From the NCBI RefSeq assembly GCF_003945595.2, contig NW_024104554.1, forward strand, positions 2,976,001 through 3,040,000: a stretch of DNA of 64,000 bases, in the 5' to 3' direction. The position numbers and the translations under genes were made by a program. Source of the stretch: Pipra filicauda. Taxonomy: Eukaryota > Chordata > Aves > Passeriformes > Pipridae. The notes beneath the pieces were generated by a model. The model saw nothing but the letters and a program-made list of their open reading frames with translations, was not told where the DNA came from and made no database searches. This document shows, piece after piece, positions 11,701 to 24,285 of this stretch. Positions within the stretch are counted from its first letter, which is position 1, and each line of letters starts with the position of its first letter.

Positions 11701-12635
11701 AGGTCATATTAGCCTGTGACAATCTGTATACTGCCACAACTCCTTCACCTATACTGATTAGCTCACAAAGAGTTAGTTTGCTTAGTGCCACACACACAGT
11801 GTGTCAGTACCCTTAGCAAGATAAACAGAAAAAAGGCAGTGAATAGCTGCGAAAAATCTCGTCTCCACAAATTTCTGAAGGAGTGCAAATTTAAATCACA
11901 GCAACATACAACAGCCTAATCAGCTTATATCATTAGGCAGTGTTAGTGGCAAATACAGTGTCAGCATCCTGCAAGTCTTACTGCAGACCTTCCGGAAAAT
12001 AAGTTATTAATTCAAAGCCACAAACAGCAACTCCAGATGGAGGAAGACACTAGGAGAAACACAGAGTAACAACTGCAAAAATAAAGAAGACAGCAGCAAA
12101 TAAGAGTCAAACCAGAATCAAATGAGAACAGTGCCCCAATCTCTTTACTTCAACTTATTGTCATCTAGTTAATTTTAATAAATACAGATATTCAAGAACT
12201 AGAGCTACTATTCTAGGTCCTCTCTTAAGAACATACATTTACAGGGTGGGCATGAGACAGTCCATCCATTCATCCTTCCAGTGCAGGAACCTTGTGGTTG
12301 TAAACATTCAAAAGATCTCTACCAGTAAGTAACATCTGCTAAGAATACAGCAAACTGAAACCCTTTACTTCCAAAATATTTTCAAAGAAGCTATGGCACC
12401 TGAAATCTTCATTCATCTCTAAGTTGTGGTCAGTGAAAGCAGAGAGAATTGATAAAGAGAGCATGACTGCAACACAGGGGAGCCGTGAAGGTTTTAGTTG
12501 AATCAAAACATTTTCTTTACTCACGAGGTATGATTTTATCTGGTCCATTTCTAGAAGTTATTTCTGTAAATTCTCGTAATATTTTAGCTGCCTTTTTAGC
12601 TTCTGACTTCAAGTTGGAAGGTATAGGGTTGTTCA
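2749..12635 (-). CDS. SH3YL1: SH3YL1 coding region, partial (SYLF domain; SH3 end outside window)
   Basis: SH3YL1 (SH3 and SYLF domain-containing 1) binds phosphoinositides through an N-terminal SYLF domain and protein partners through a C-terminal SH3 domain. It is linked to membrane ruffling and dorsal ruffles. Coding exons on the minus strand, in transcript order: 12635-12525, 11510-11397, 10894-10830, 7854-7742, 5350-5222, 4390-4246 (perhaps to 4228), about 3554 or 3535 to 3502, and 2799-2749. All internal phases agree except at the 4246/3554 junction. Exons 2-7 give 226 residues that match the mammalian protein almost residue for residue, starting NNPIPSNLKSEAKKAAK and including the glycine-rich SYLF core near residues 60-100. 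A proline-rich linker (EPPKPAVRPTPP) follows, then KLYPELPNASE. The SH3 exon is not seen left of 2749, so the gene continues past position 1. The start codon is split between exon 1 and exon 2. Confidence 0.93.
3502..3554 (-). CDS. SH3YL1: SH3YL1 exon 8 (proline-rich linker), 5' boundary uncertain
   Basis: The frame is fixed by its 3' end: CCA CCA G|GTTAAA joins CT AAA of the next exon. In that frame it reads RPSSRPEPPKPAVRPTPP, similar in pattern to the human proline-rich linker. An acceptor after CTAAG puts the start at 3554; an acceptor after CAGAG puts it at 3535. The strongest-looking acceptor (TTTTAG before 3575) would place TAA in this frame, so it cannot be the in-frame site. Confidence 0.7.
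4246..4390 (-). CDS. SH3YL1: SH3YL1 exon 7
   Basis: Acceptor ATATCAG; 145 nt to the canonical donor GTAAGG at 4245-4240. It encodes FYGQDIRASAILLGDVP, then PAQADDLYETLASFTEVYEN. Reading on through the donor gives VREQRR, which resembles the AREQRK of the mammalian protein, so the true exon may end near 4229. No clean GT donor exists there in the needed phase. See the finding on this junction. Confidence 0.88.
5057..5194 (-). mobile_element. tRNA-derived SINE with CR1-like tail
   Basis: On the minus strand the head holds TTAGCTCAGTTGGTTAGA (A-box arm of a tRNA, Ile-like) and, 35-40 nt on, GGGTTTGATCTC (B-box-like). The tail is CR1 3' sequence: GGACTCGATGATCC, then TCCCTTCCAACTC, ending TTCTGTGATTC. 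This matches the design of CR1-mobilised SINEs with tRNA-Ile heads that I recall from songbirds (TguSINE1). It is about 138 bp and lies between SH3YL1 exons 6 and 7. Confidence 0.75.
5222..5350 (-). CDS. SH3YL1: SH3YL1 exon 6 (end of SYLF domain)
   Basis: A 129-nt exon, acceptor TCTTCTAG and donor GTAAGT. It reads NLEGDVALRSSAAVYTYCKS, then RGLFAGVSLEGTCLIERKET. This is the C-terminal SYLF part. A SINE lies about 30 bp beyond its donor at 5057-5194. Confidence 0.95.
5990..6840 (-). mobile_element. old CR1 LINE fragment
   Basis: Diverged CR1 coding sequence on the minus strand. Recognisable pieces include the FVDDTKSG-like frame around 6520, and sequence resembling 'stable CR1' stretches such as GGTGTCATCCACAAACTTG and CAGGTCACTGATAAA. 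It carries many stops and indels. The left boundary is approximate. Confidence 0.65.
6930..7322 (+). mobile_element. old CR1 LINE 3' fragment
   Basis: Plus-orientation CR1 3' end: an AACCTGGAGAAGATTTAGGG-like segment, later GGTTGCCCAGAGAGACCG and GGAGTAGTGATCTGG, ending in ATTATTCTATGATT near 7322. It lies tail to head with the minus-orientation CR1 just before it. Confidence 0.65.
7742..7854 (-). CDS. SH3YL1: SH3YL1 exon 5 (SYLF domain)
   Basis: A 113-nt exon, acceptor TTTATAG and donor GTGGGT. It reads VSDLVIILNHERAVEAFAKG, then GNLTLGGNLTVAIGPLG, and ends AG|, which joins the A of exon 6 to make Arg. Confidence 0.95.
7860..10829. other. SH3YL1 intron 4, mostly anonymous
   Basis: AT-rich intron sequence. 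The only clear feature is a short TG repeat at 8357. Open frames near 9914-10231 are short and not protein-like. Confidence 0.5.
8357..8380. repeat. (TG)n microsatellite, 24 bp
   Basis: Twelve TG-type dinucleotides with one C interruption near the 3' end. Confidence 0.95.
10830..10894 (-). CDS. SH3YL1: SH3YL1 exon 4 (SYLF domain)
   Basis: A 65-nt exon, acceptor ATGACAG and donor GTATGA. It encodes WSAPSAIGIAGLGGGFEIG then IE, among the most conserved parts of SYLF proteins. It ends in phase 0. Confidence 0.95.
11397..11510 (-). CDS. SH3YL1: SH3YL1 exon 3 (SYLF domain)
   Basis: Acceptor GTTTCAG before 11510 and donor GTAAGT after 11397; 114 nt. It reads HVIAKAKGLAVLSVIKAG, then FLVTARGGSGIVLARLPNG, the SYLF core with its conserved glycine run. 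Phases join exon 2 (C|CT) and exon 4 (A|CC). Confidence 0.95.
12525..12635 (-). CDS. SH3YL1: SH3YL1 exon 2 (first coding exon)
   Basis: Acceptor TTTTACAG at 12636 and donor GTGAGT at 12524-12519. The exon is 111 nt: two bases completing Met, 36 codons, then one base. It encodes the amphipathic N-terminal SYLF segment (NNPIPSNLKSEAKKAAK, then ILREFTEITSRNGPDKIIP). Confidence 0.95.
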
Positions 12636-12959
12636 CTGTAAAACATGAAAGAAATAAATTATATCTATGGTCAGTTCAGGATATCTTATACAAAAAAACC
12701 CAGTATAATTTGTATGGGAAAACTGATTCTTTAAAAATAAAGAGGAAACCATAGAGACACGGAAACAGGAAGCATAAGAAATGATCTTCTGCATCAGACC
12801 CACATTTTGTCTCTGACAATTTTAATAGAAGACATCACTTAAAAAAACCCACAAGCCCAGCTCTTTCTTCCAATCTGTTTCTCTTGTACTTGCTCAGAAT
12901 CCACACTGGTAATCACAGGGGTGTTGGAGATACATCCTCAGTTGTTCCTGTCTCTATTT

Positions 12960-13390
12960 GTTTATGGGCTTATTGCATATGAATTTGTCTAATACCTTTT
13001 CAAACCTATCGATACTCTGCCTTCAGAATTCTTGCTGCACCAGTTCACCACCTGCTACTTAAAAAAATGTGATCTATTTTAAATTAATTTACTAGTTACA
13101 GTGAATGCCTGCTAGCTCAAGTCTCTCAGGTTCTGGTGAACACCTAATACATTCAACTTGTCCACTACCTTCATGCCTTTATATATAGCCATGGACCCCA
13201 GCCTTCTCCACTTTTTCAGGAGTCTCAGCCTTAGTCTCTCCTCAAGGTAGTTGCTCCATCACTGATCACTCTAATTGCTCTTCTCTGTACTACCATGAAC
13301 TCTGCTGTCCTTCAAATTGGCAACTATTGACCGGTGAACTCTAAATTGTTCACATCTCTTCAGGACACTTTTCTTACAGAGCTAAACTTG
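12960..13390 (-). mobile_element. probable ancient LINE (CR1/L3-like) relic
   Basis: It contains pieces such as CAGCCTTCTCCACTTTTTCAGG and CTCTAATTGCTCTTCTCTGTACT, which resemble the 3' coding end of CR1-clade LINEs in reverse orientation. It is heavily diverged, with approximate boundaries. Confidence 0.4.
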
Positions 13391-16114
13391 CAGCATGTTT
13401 TGTAAGCGAATAAAATTCTGTTTCAGACCAAGAAATTTCCTTTAGAAATCTACTTCCTGTGGAAGGGCTTATCAATATTTTCTTTCTAACGTGATCCAAC
13501 ATAAGCTTGTTGTACATTTCAACTGAGGAAAAAGCACATACTAGAGATAGATTATGTTTACTTTATAAAGCTGCAGACAACAGTAACAGACACACAAAAT
13601 CTTGATATTTACCACCCAAATCCATGAAATCATAAATTCTATGGAAGTGCATTGATCCCACTCAGATCTACCAGATATGCTGTCATTAATCAATGACTGA
13701 AAAGAGACAAGTATTATAAAATATTAATATTCTGCAGCAGTATAAATACCATTTTATGTATGAATAGTATGTTTCACCTGTAGATTTGCAAAAAGACACC
13801 TTAGTGCAGATAAAAAGATATGAGTTAGTCTTGATTGTTACATCTACTACATATCAACACTCACTATTTCCAAGTTTATCAGCAGCAAACTGCCCAGGTA
13901 ACACATGAATATATTGCCAGACCAAAGACATACCTAGTCTCATGTCATGTCTCTGAAAAAAACTAGAGACAGCATTTACATAAAATTCTACTGTTCTTAA
14001 ATTCATAAAAACATAGAAAATACCATGTATAAAGAAAAAATATTCTGTCAAAAGTGGCCTAGTTTTTCAATTGGCGTTCGTTGAACATTCATTCATCTCT
14101 TCACTCTTCATGGGCAGCATTCCCATCCAAAAGAGGACTAAATAGATTTTGAGATTAAATCAATGTTGCTTGGAGAGCAATTCAGCTCAGACTTGAAGCA
14201 CAAAGCAGCAAGTCAGCCAAGTTTCTGTTCAGGCTCCACTGGCTAGAATAGGAACTACACCTCCACTTTCCAAAATGAAGAATATTCCTCTAGTATGTTT
14301 TTCAGGAAAGAAGGAAGACTCCCAGAACAAGAGAGATCTTGACATCTGAACCTCTGGACCACCATTCCCTGTGAAGTCTTGTAGCAACATTTGGCTTTGG
14401 CGGAAATGCAGCAGGTGTAACATTGGAGAGTTTGAAGTGACAGCAGACATCACAAGGCTATCCAGAAATATCAGCCTCTCTGGGAGCAAAAGGAAGTAGA
14501 TGCATAGAAAGCAACAGACTCTAAACTACAGTGCTGTACCAGAGAAGAAATACTAATTCTATCTCCTGATCATCCCTTCTCAGAAAATTAAGATGACAGC
14601 CAAGTCCCCGAGTGTGAAAGGATAGGAGAAGGTGAAGCTCTACGTGCTCAGGACCTTCTGAAAAAGCTCTTGGCATGTGAATTTTTCTGTGACTGTTATG
14701 GCACTAAAATTGTCAGAATTCTTGTAGGAGTTTTGAACATACATTTCTTCTGTGATTTGAAGGCTTCACCAGGCTGGAATCTGGTTACACAGCAAGAAGA
14801 GGCCAGTGTAGCCCAAACAAAACATGAACAGACAATTGATTTTGGTAGATTAAACTGAGTTGGAACAAGTGTTTCCATTGCTTCTGTTGTTTGTACTTCA
14901 CACTGCATTTTCAAGGTCAGAGGGTAAACATTACCAGCATAAGAGAAAAATAAGATTTTTGCTTTTGTATGGAGATACATTGAGTCAGTCCCAAAAAGCA
15001 TATGGAAACAGCATTCTTCTCAAGAAGGCATGAAAAATAAACTTAGGATATTATAATTTGTAATTAATAATTAACACTGTAATACACAGTGCATGTCCAG
15101 TTACAAAATCAGATGAACAGTTCTATATGTAGTTTTTCAGTTAAGATACTCTGCAAGTCTAGAAGTCTGGAGTTTGGGAAGGATCACCTACTCAGTCTAC
15201 CCAAAATACACATATCGTGGTACTTAATTATTCTTATGTTTCAATAACATAAAAGTGGAAGATATGCTTCATTCTAAATGTGGTAAAATGGACAGTTATG
15301 TGCCTGACCATGCAGGACTTCTAGCAAAGTGATCAAGACAATGAAAATAAGATGTGTACATTAGAGACAAAAAAACTTTGGGGAGATAAAAACATTGTGA
15401 AGATAAAAAACATGACGGAGCAAAAGCAAGCATTATCAAGCTTTTAGATTAGAGAAATAAAATAAACTTCTGTGCTTTTCTCTCACTCTTCTTTCCTGTC
15501 TTTGCATGCATTCCTTCCTTCCCTTTGCTTCTTTTTGGCTAATCTCAGAATCTGGAGAAACATCTTCAACTAATTCTTTCTACTACTAAAAAAATAAAAA
15601 AAGCAAAAGCTCTCATTTCGTACGGCTTAAAGAGAAATCCCTTAGCTAAGTCCATTGAGAAAACATGAGATGTTTTCAGACCTAAAAGTCTGCAAACAGG
15701 AAGAATAGTGGCAGGGAAAAAAAAATCACTTCACAGTTTTCATATGCTTTTTCAGATTCAGAATTGGTTCAGAAGTATTTGATGGTTTCCAGACAACACC
15801 GTGGCCATGCCTCTGTACACGTAGAAGTTAATTGAAGACAACTCAAAGCTAAACTTCAGGAGTCAGCAAAAGTAATGCGGTTACTACTTCACTGTCCTTT
15901 CACCTCTCAAAATGTAGTTGGTTTCAAAATCAGGTTTCGGTTGCATCTTGGGTCAGGATGGAGGATGTTTAAGTAAGCCTTTCAAGTGTTTACTTTGAAA
16001 GTTTCACAAGATACCGAGGATGACTCCATGATTTTCCTACCTGGCTTATTTTTATCCCAGTGTTCCTATATTGGAAAAAATCAGGAAGATTTTTTTTTAA
16101 AACAAGGATGGTAT

Positions 16115-16280
16115 TTTTATGAACTGGTTGCCCAGGGAGGAGGTAGATGCTCCATCCATGAAAACATTCAAGGTCAGGCTGGATGGGTCTCTGAGCAACC
16201 TGCTCAAGTTGAAGATGTCCCTGCCCATTGCAGGAAGAGTTGGACTAGATGTCCTTTTCCCTTCCAACACAAACCATGAC
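16115..16280 (+). mobile_element. CR1 LINE 3' fragment
   Basis: Reads GGTTGCCCAGGGAGGAGGTAG, then GGTCAGGCTGGATGGG and TTGGACTAGATGTCC, a standard CR1 3' segment in plus orientation. It lacks an intact terminal octamer. Confidence 0.75.
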
Positions 16281-19200
16281 TTACCTGCACTATGATTCCA
16301 AATACTGTATTCCAAAATACAAACTTTGGACAGCAAAACAGCATTACCTAAGAAAACTGAAAAGTAGGTATATCCACTCCAATCCCCCTAAAAGGGTGGG
16401 GGGTTTTTTGTTGGTGGATTTTTTTTGTTGGTTTTTTTTTTTGTTTGTTTGTTCGTTTTGGTGCCACATAGTGTGGGGTACCTTTATTACCAGGGTATAG
16501 AGAAGATGGAGAGAGATTCCTCATCTAGCTGCACACCACAACAGCAAGCACAAGAATAGTTTAACTTCCCATCCTTAAACTAACAGCAGAAACTTCACTT
16601 TCTCCCTGTCTCATTTGTTTCCTACGTCAATATTGCTTCTGCAGTCTCTGGGTAGCTACAAGAATTCACTCCTCCAGTGTCCTTTGCTTTTTCCCTTCCT
16701 GCCACAGACCAAAACAATGCAGGGTTATTTTTCTGGACTATGACACAGCAGGTGGATTTGACATTATTCTGTCAGTTACTTTGCATGCAGGCACACTTCA
16801 GTGCTTTCAGAAGTGGGCTAAGAAGTGGGTGATATTTCTAAAGCACAGTAGAGATACAGAGAGGGGGAAAAGGGAAGGAAAAAATAAAGAGGTTGAACAC
16901 ACTACCAACTGAAGAGCTCAAAGCTACACATTGTAGAGAAGGGTTGCAAGTAAGATAACTTACATCCAGATTTTAATTTAGACAGTAGCAGGTATGAAAA
17001 TTAGAGTGACTTTATTTGGCAAGCAAGCATGGCACAGAAAGGTTTTAATAACAATGGGCAGGATCAACAAGCCAACTGATTAAACACTTTCATGCTGAAA
17101 ACCAACACAGTTACTCGAAGTGGCTACTATATGATTCTTTCCACAGTGGCTCATTTAAAGTTTCTTTATTTACTTTCATAATGTTGTGTAGATACTGAGG
17201 AACTGGCAGGAGGCCTACAGGGGTCTTGAGGAACTGATGACTTGTTTAAAAAAAAACCTCAAACAAGTCCACAGCTTGACCTTAATTACGTATAATACAA
17301 TGCTTGATAAAGCCTGGCTGGACTTGCATTTTGCTAGGATTGTTAGAGCCACAGCAAAAGAAATGTAATATTTTTTATCACTGAGGAGAGGGGGAAGTTT
17401 GGTTCTCCGTCTTGGGCTATGCTACACTCAAGATTTTGTTGACAGAATTCAAAATTAAATAAGAACAACAGTCAACACTAAAAAGGCAAAGTTTAATGGT
17501 TTGCTATATAGTACAGGTGAGGCCTCACTCTTACTATTAAAATTTAGATCAATCAATTTCATAAACCTTTGTCCAAAGGCAAAGGAAACTATGGGGTTTT
17601 TAGTAAAAGACCCCTAGTAAATGGAAAATAGCACGAATATGTCAAAGACAATGCATAATTAGTTATTCACTTAAAAAAAAAACAAACTACATGGGGCTTT
17701 GCACTATGAAATAGTGACATCTGCCCCAAAAATACAACAGAAATAAAATAAAGAAAGATCACGGTGAAGGTTGAGGAGCAAGTTCTTGCTTCTGTTTATT
17801 TTAATCACTGTATAAACAGACAAAACTGTAAGTGGGATTTTTGTGATATCAAAAATGGTTTCAACTTCTGTTCATCTATCAGATTGTCCTCTTCCCCCTC
17901 AAGCTTACCTTATGATTTGAACTGTAAAATTAGTTCCTTAAAAACTAATTTAATACTGGAAGTCTATTGGAAAGGTATTATAGACATATTTGCTTTTTAA
18001 CAAAAATACTGTATGAAATACTTAGACATAAGCCAAATTTCTGTGTTCACTTTACCCTGTCAATAACATAACGAATCATCCCACAGCACTGTCTTCACTA
18101 TTGGCTTTTAAGTATGCATTTATAATTGCCTGCTTTGTATTCAAGCAATGCTCAGGAAAGAAGTAACCAGGAGCAATAAGACAATAATATCTATCAGGGG
18201 GATACACTGACTGATGGATTTGGAATGCCGTGACCAGCGAATGCTCAGCTGGGAGCAAGCTTCATTTGCACTCCTGCTTGTTGTTGAAAGGAGAAGATAT
18301 TGAGCATATGTGAGTCAGCAACACAAACCCCATGGGGGAACATCACACCAAAATTGATTAACTGCTTAATTCGTAAGCTGATGAGGTAAGTGCGTCAGCC
18401 TCTAATTTACATTCTGACTAACAGTAATAGCGTGTTGGCTGAACATTTGGTGAAATTATCTGAGCAAGGTGCAATAAAGAATAAATAAAGCCTTTTTACT
18501 TAAAATCTATAACTAATTCTGATATAATCAAAATTCTGCTGAATATGAAGAACAGATGAAATAAAGCATGGTTGCATTATGAAAACCCAAACATCAAAAG
18601 TACAGTTTCGAAGAATTGATGACAAAGGGGAGACAAAGCTTTGCATGCAGACTTCATACATTTGTTGCCCCCGTACATATGAGCTTTGAAATATTTGGTG
18701 CTGGAAGGTGATGTTGTGGGGGTTTTTTTGGTTACGAAAACAACAAAAAAACCAATGACAACTCTGTGAGCCTCAGACAGTAACTAAGTCTTCACTTTCA
18801 CTTCACTAAAAAGTTCAGAAACAGCACAACAATACATTAAAGTATAGATACTTTGCAAATACTCACCGTTACATGAGCTACGTAAATGCTAAAAAGCTTG
18901 TATGAACAGAGAACATTCAAAATTATGATCATGAACATTCATCAACGTGAAAATTAGCATAGTCAAGAAAAGTTAAAGAACAACGTCGAATGGGAAAGAG
19001 AAACCTGAAAAACAAGACTGTGCAGCGTTGGAAAAGAGCCTAAACAAGAGATTTCAATTTGGCATTACAATCAAAGAGATTAATGTAATTTTGGTTTCAC
19101 AAATGTGTAACAACATAATACTGTGGCAGCCAGCTCCAGCCTTGGGCTTCATCTGGTACTTGGAATTCCTTAAACAGCCTGTAAGATGTGCATTGTAAGC

Positions 19201-21289
19201 ATTTTGCCTAGTCCAAGAAAAAGTGATGCAATACAGAGCAGTGGATGACAGGCAGCAGACTATGCTAAACATGACTATGCTAAACATGTCTCTATCAGTA
19301 CCTCTCCATTTACTGCTTCCAACATTTGAAGACAATGATAGACAGTAAAGAAGCCAGGTCAATGAAATGTCAAGAAAAGACATCTGGATTTCAAGGAAAT
19401 AGTGGCACAAGTTGAAAAGGAACCTGGAAGAAAAGGATGTAATGAAATGAAGGCAATAACCACACTTTTTAGTTGAAATCCAGCAGACTACCGCCGTCAG
19501 AGTCTGAGCTCCTTACTCCTGGTTTTGGAATCAACAGCAACAAGTAGATACTGTTTCCTGAAGACTCTAAGGACTAGAAACAGGAAAGGCTCAGAATGTA
19601 CACTTTGATCATTCTGCTGGAAAGGGCTAATGGTACAGCAGAAAGGAATATAGGGAAGCAGTGGAAGGGAATGACAAAGCATTACTGACACAGCAGTTCA
19701 TGTCAGTTGGCTGTGTTATACAATTCTGCCATAGGCACCTGGAACAGCAAGTGAAACAGGAGACAACAGAAAATACATCAGTGTAAGGCAATGGAAGCAG
19801 ACCTGAAAAGTAGAAAACAAGGTCTCTGTACAGTGAAGCTCTGCACTAATGTCATGTATTTCTACCATGATTTTTATCACTTGGATTCCTGAAGTTTTAC
19901 CAACTTCCATGCTGTTCCTCAACAACACTGGTGTGAGAAGTTAGTGATGCATCAGTTACACAGGAGTTATGGCAGGATACAAGTACTGCAGCAGGCACTT
20001 CATGGCCTTGCAGATGTCAGCTGAGCTGCACTGGAAGACTCTAATGTGTGCTTTCACAACCTTGATGGTTTTTACACTATGAATTAATGTAACTACACTT
20101 TCCTGCTTCCCCACCCTGGATAACAAGCTGTTTACTGGATCGCACTACACTAAGCTGGTGCTGGTAGTGGTGAGGGAGGGAGAACAGACCAGAAAGGCCT
20201 GCAAAACCTGCAGCCTTTAGCATACAGAAATCTAGGAGTTGGAAGTATTTTAAGGTTTACCTAAGACAGATGGAAATATATTCTGCCCAAACACTACTGG
20301 AAGGAAGTGAAATAGTGCTTAAAAATAAAGCCAAAAATTAAAAAAAAAAACCACTCTTATCCATTTTAAAACCAGCCTGTTTCTCCTTGTTTTACCTGCA
20401 ATAACCTGTTAAAGTTAGCTGTTGATGACAGCCTGTGCACAGGAAAAACCTCATGAAGATACTCAAGTTACAACTAAATTCAGCCTTCAAGACCTCAAAC
20501 ACGAAAAAGGAATGACACATAACAGAAGAGAGCACCTTCTCTAAAAGGAAAGCAGCCCCACAGTCCTTATTTCAAAGAGGGGAATCTCACAGACATTTCT
20601 ATCAATATAAAAACCTGAGCTATTTACAGTGTTTCGAAGCATTTTTTAATGAAGGAAGAGGGTTATAATAAGAAATTATTATTGAATTTATGAAGCTTAT
20701 ATTTCAAAAATTACATATATTTATATATTTAAATCACAGTAATGGGGGGGAAAAATGACAAATGTAATTTTAAAGATTAGTACTTCTGAAAACCTTTCTG
20801 GAAACTTACATTGCATCTGCATCTTTATTGCAAGACAGCTAAGAAGTCAGACAATGACAAGAAACTCAGCCATCTACATTTAGATTTTGGTATGCAAATA
20901 CACAGTATGAAATCAAATCAAAACCTAAAAAATCACAAGTCTTTATTGAAAGAAAAAACATTTCAAACATGGAAGGCTTTTTATTCATAGAAATGAAGTA
21001 ATGGAGAGAGCAGATTTCTTTCTTTATTCTCATCTCTGAAAGTCTGTGGTTTTGAGTTTTACGGGGTTTTTTTGTGTGTGTTGATTTTTTTTTAAATATA
21101 TTACTATGAGTTACAAAAATCAAAATACCTGTAAAAATAACTCATAGGAAACGTATTATTGGAAGCATGTAACTGTGGTGACTCTAAAGCAAACTGCCTC
21201 ACCCCAACCTGCACTTTCACTGCTTCTACCATTGGCCTGTACTCCAAGGCAAATAACTCTTTGCAACCTTTATTAAAGAATCATAGCCT

Positions 21290-21657
21290 TTATTATAGAA
21301 TCATTGAATGGTTTCCATTGGCAGGAACTCGAAAGATCATCCTGTTCCAAGCCCCCTGCCCTCCTCTGGATTCGCTTCAACAGGTCCACATTTATCTTGT
21401 GCTAAGACTTTCAGCAGTCCTGCAAATCCTCCTTAGCAGTGCTGTTCTCAATGAGTTCTTCTCCCAGTCTGTACTTGTGTCTGGGATTGCCCTGATCCAG
21501 GTGTAACACCTTGCACTTGGACTTGTTGAACGTCATTGACTTCTCATGGTCCCACTTCTGAAGTTTGTCCAGGTCGCTCTTGATGGCATCCCGTCCTTCT
21601 GTTGGATCAACGGCACTGCTCAGCTTCGCGTCATTGGCAAACTTGCTGAGGGTAAGC
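21290..21657 (-). mobile_element. CR1 LINE 3' fragment
   Basis: Minus-strand frame [20 protein letters not shown], then [18 protein letters not shown], which is the palm/thumb part of CR1 reverse transcriptase. The terminal ATTCTATAATAAAGG-like end is near 21290. An internal deletion is evident. Confidence 0.8.
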
Positions 21658-24081
21658 ACCTAACTTCGGTTTAAAGCTTTCTGCTGTGACTTTTTTAAAG
21701 GAGTAAACTTCTTCATGGTCAAGTTAAGTTTTTAGGTTGTTGTCCTCTAGGCATAGGTATTTTATAAACTCAGGCTTACAGAGATAGAAACTGATATGTT
21801 AGCTGATGACCTTTTTGAAAGCAAAGCAAAATTTATTTGAAATGCCTTAACTAAATAAAATAACACAGCCAAAATAAGCTTAGCCTCTACACAGGCTATC
21901 TGATATAAACTAAATTGTATGAAATGTGATAAAAGTATTTATGCCTGTTAGCTGTGTCATGTATAGTATCTAAAAGCATACAAGATTTTTGGTCAGCTCT
22001 AGTATTTACAAACTGCCTTTTCAAATTTTGCTACCAATTATGTATGCACTTATAGACCATGGGAGCTCAATATTTGTCACATGGAATATCAATTTTGTTA
22101 GTGCTAAAATAACCCTACAACATGCAAAAAACCCATGCCCCAGTTTCACTGTGTGCATATTTTTATTACTTTTCTCCACAAAGAGGAAAGGACTTAACTG
22201 ATTCAAACACAAAGTTTATCTCTTTGTAACTTCCTGTGATATCAGTCCTCAGTCCCACTTTGAATTAACTATTTCCTTGAGAAAAGTCAAGGAAAAAAAA
22301 CCCACCCTGTAACAGAGTCACCTGCATTATCAAAAGCATTTGACAAGTTGGGTTCCCAGCAGTTTTCAGCTTGGAGAAAATTCCAATTAGGGACAATGTG
22401 AATTTCCTGTCATATCCTTTTCTGATGAGAGGTGGAATACATAAGGGCAAAATGATAGTGACAAAGCTGAACAATGTATTTTAAAGAAAAATATGTTTCC
22501 TTTGTATATGCAAGATGTTTCAACTAGGTGCTGCCTCCTTATTTCTAAAACAGTGGCATGTGAAGACAGTCGCCAACTGCCTGAGGCACAGAGGATTTGT
22601 TCCAAAAAGCACATAGACATCTGTTCAACTGCACAGGAGAGAGAGCAGTGGAACACCTGTAGCTAAAAGTCTTCAAAAATCCTTGTAACTTTTAGCAATG
22701 ACAATATCTAAAATCCTGTGTCCACAGTTCTAGAAGCCTTTGCTCCAGGAGAAAGGATAAACACAAGAGGCATGGGAAAGAAATTGCTCTGTTTGTACAA
22801 AGATACCCAGAAAACAGCATTTTCAATAATACAGAGACAGTGGTGTGCTCCAGAACAAGCATCAAAGGCAAAGTTATCCTGGGGGTTGTCTGAGACTAGC
22901 ATGTGAACTCTTTCAAGAATTTTTACTATGAAAATTGCCCACTTTTGCTCAAAACATGTCACCACAACTATCCACCCTGCCACACATCCCACAGGAAACC
23001 AAGTACCTGAAATCCTTTTAGCAAGTCTTTCATATATGCTTATTGTACTATGTTTGATTTGTAAACAGCTGGCACCAAAGGGGTGCTGCCCATCAGGCAA
23101 GATAAGTAGCATGACTGAAGGCAAGTCAGAGCTACAAAGTCAGTTCTACCTGTCTCTTCTCATATTAATACAAGAGTCGGCATGATATGTGAAATTTAGA
23201 CGCGGGGTGAGGCGAAAATCCCAAAGGGTATCCCAGCTTTGGCTTGCTAGCTCTATTTTAATCACCAAGAATACACTTCAAGGCAATCCAAGCAGATAAA
23301 CAAGTACATTAATCTTTGTAGAGAAAAGCTTTAACTGAAACAAAGCTGTTCTTTTTAGATGAAAATCCTAAACAAACATCTTGTTTATCTTCTCACCAGG
23401 GCCAGAGGTACAGAGAGAACAAAAATGTAACAGACTACAACCCTGACCTGCACTACACAATACCCCTGTATGCTACCATAATAATCTACATGAAAATACA
23501 TTAGCCACCTTAAAAAATTACAGATGCCAGATATTTCCTGCTGAAAATATTTGACACTCCTGCCAGTAAAGTTGTCACTATCATTCTGACTCTCACATTT
23601 CCCCACTTCGTACATGTCCCAATTCGCTATGTGCGTGCATCAAATCCAAGAAGTTACTAATTCCCACAATGAACGAATTCCTACAACTAATCACGCAAGA
23701 AACATTTCTTCAAACTAAAAGGAATAAACATGTAAAAAGTGCAGGTGCTTGATATTTATTAATCAAGAGTTTGAAGAGCCCAAGTTCCATCTCAGCTCTT
23801 GGGTTACCTTGTTCGCAATAGTGTTTCTCTCCCACCAAGTCATGCAGCTTATCCTTCACAGCAGTCCTGCATGAAAGGCTCTTTTAGAGCAATGTAATGG
23901 TTGTTTCAAATCCCTCAAAAATATAAAGTGTTCATTACATCAGAAATATTAATTCTTAATGATGAGAAACTGTTGCAAAGAACAACAGTGAATTCTGCTA
24001 TGGTTAATTTCAAAAGCAGGAAGTTGACATTAACTGAAGAAGGCACAAACTGTGACTTTCTTCCACTACTGAGGGATGAAA

Positions 24082-24285
24082 ATCACAGAATCACAGACTC
24101 ATTTAGGTTGGAAAAGACCTTTGAGATCATTGAGTCCAACCTCTGACTCATCACCACTTTGTCAACTAGACCATGGGACTAAATGCCACATCCAGTCATT
24201 TCTTGAATGCCTCCAGGGATGGTGATTCCACCACCTCCCTGGGCAGCCTGTTCCAATGCTTGACAACCCTTTCAGTGAAGAATGC
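24082..24285 (-). mobile_element. CR1 LINE 3' fragment
   Basis: Begins (plus strand) AATCACAGAATCACAGACTC, then TTTAGGTTGGAAAAGACC and CCTCCAGGGATGGTGATTCC. This is the complement of the CR1 3' UTR and last codons ([20 protein letters not shown]). Confidence 0.88.

Noticed and set aside
19054..19410. A 118-codon minus-strand open frame
   Set aside because: No family resemblance, and it contains a local duplicated phrase (ATGACTATGCTAAACATG) rather than protein-like structure.
22708..23124. A 138-codon minus-strand open frame in SH3YL1 intron 1
   Set aside because: No recognisable domain, no splice context and no codon pattern. Possible chance frame in a region of moderate GC; kept as unproven.
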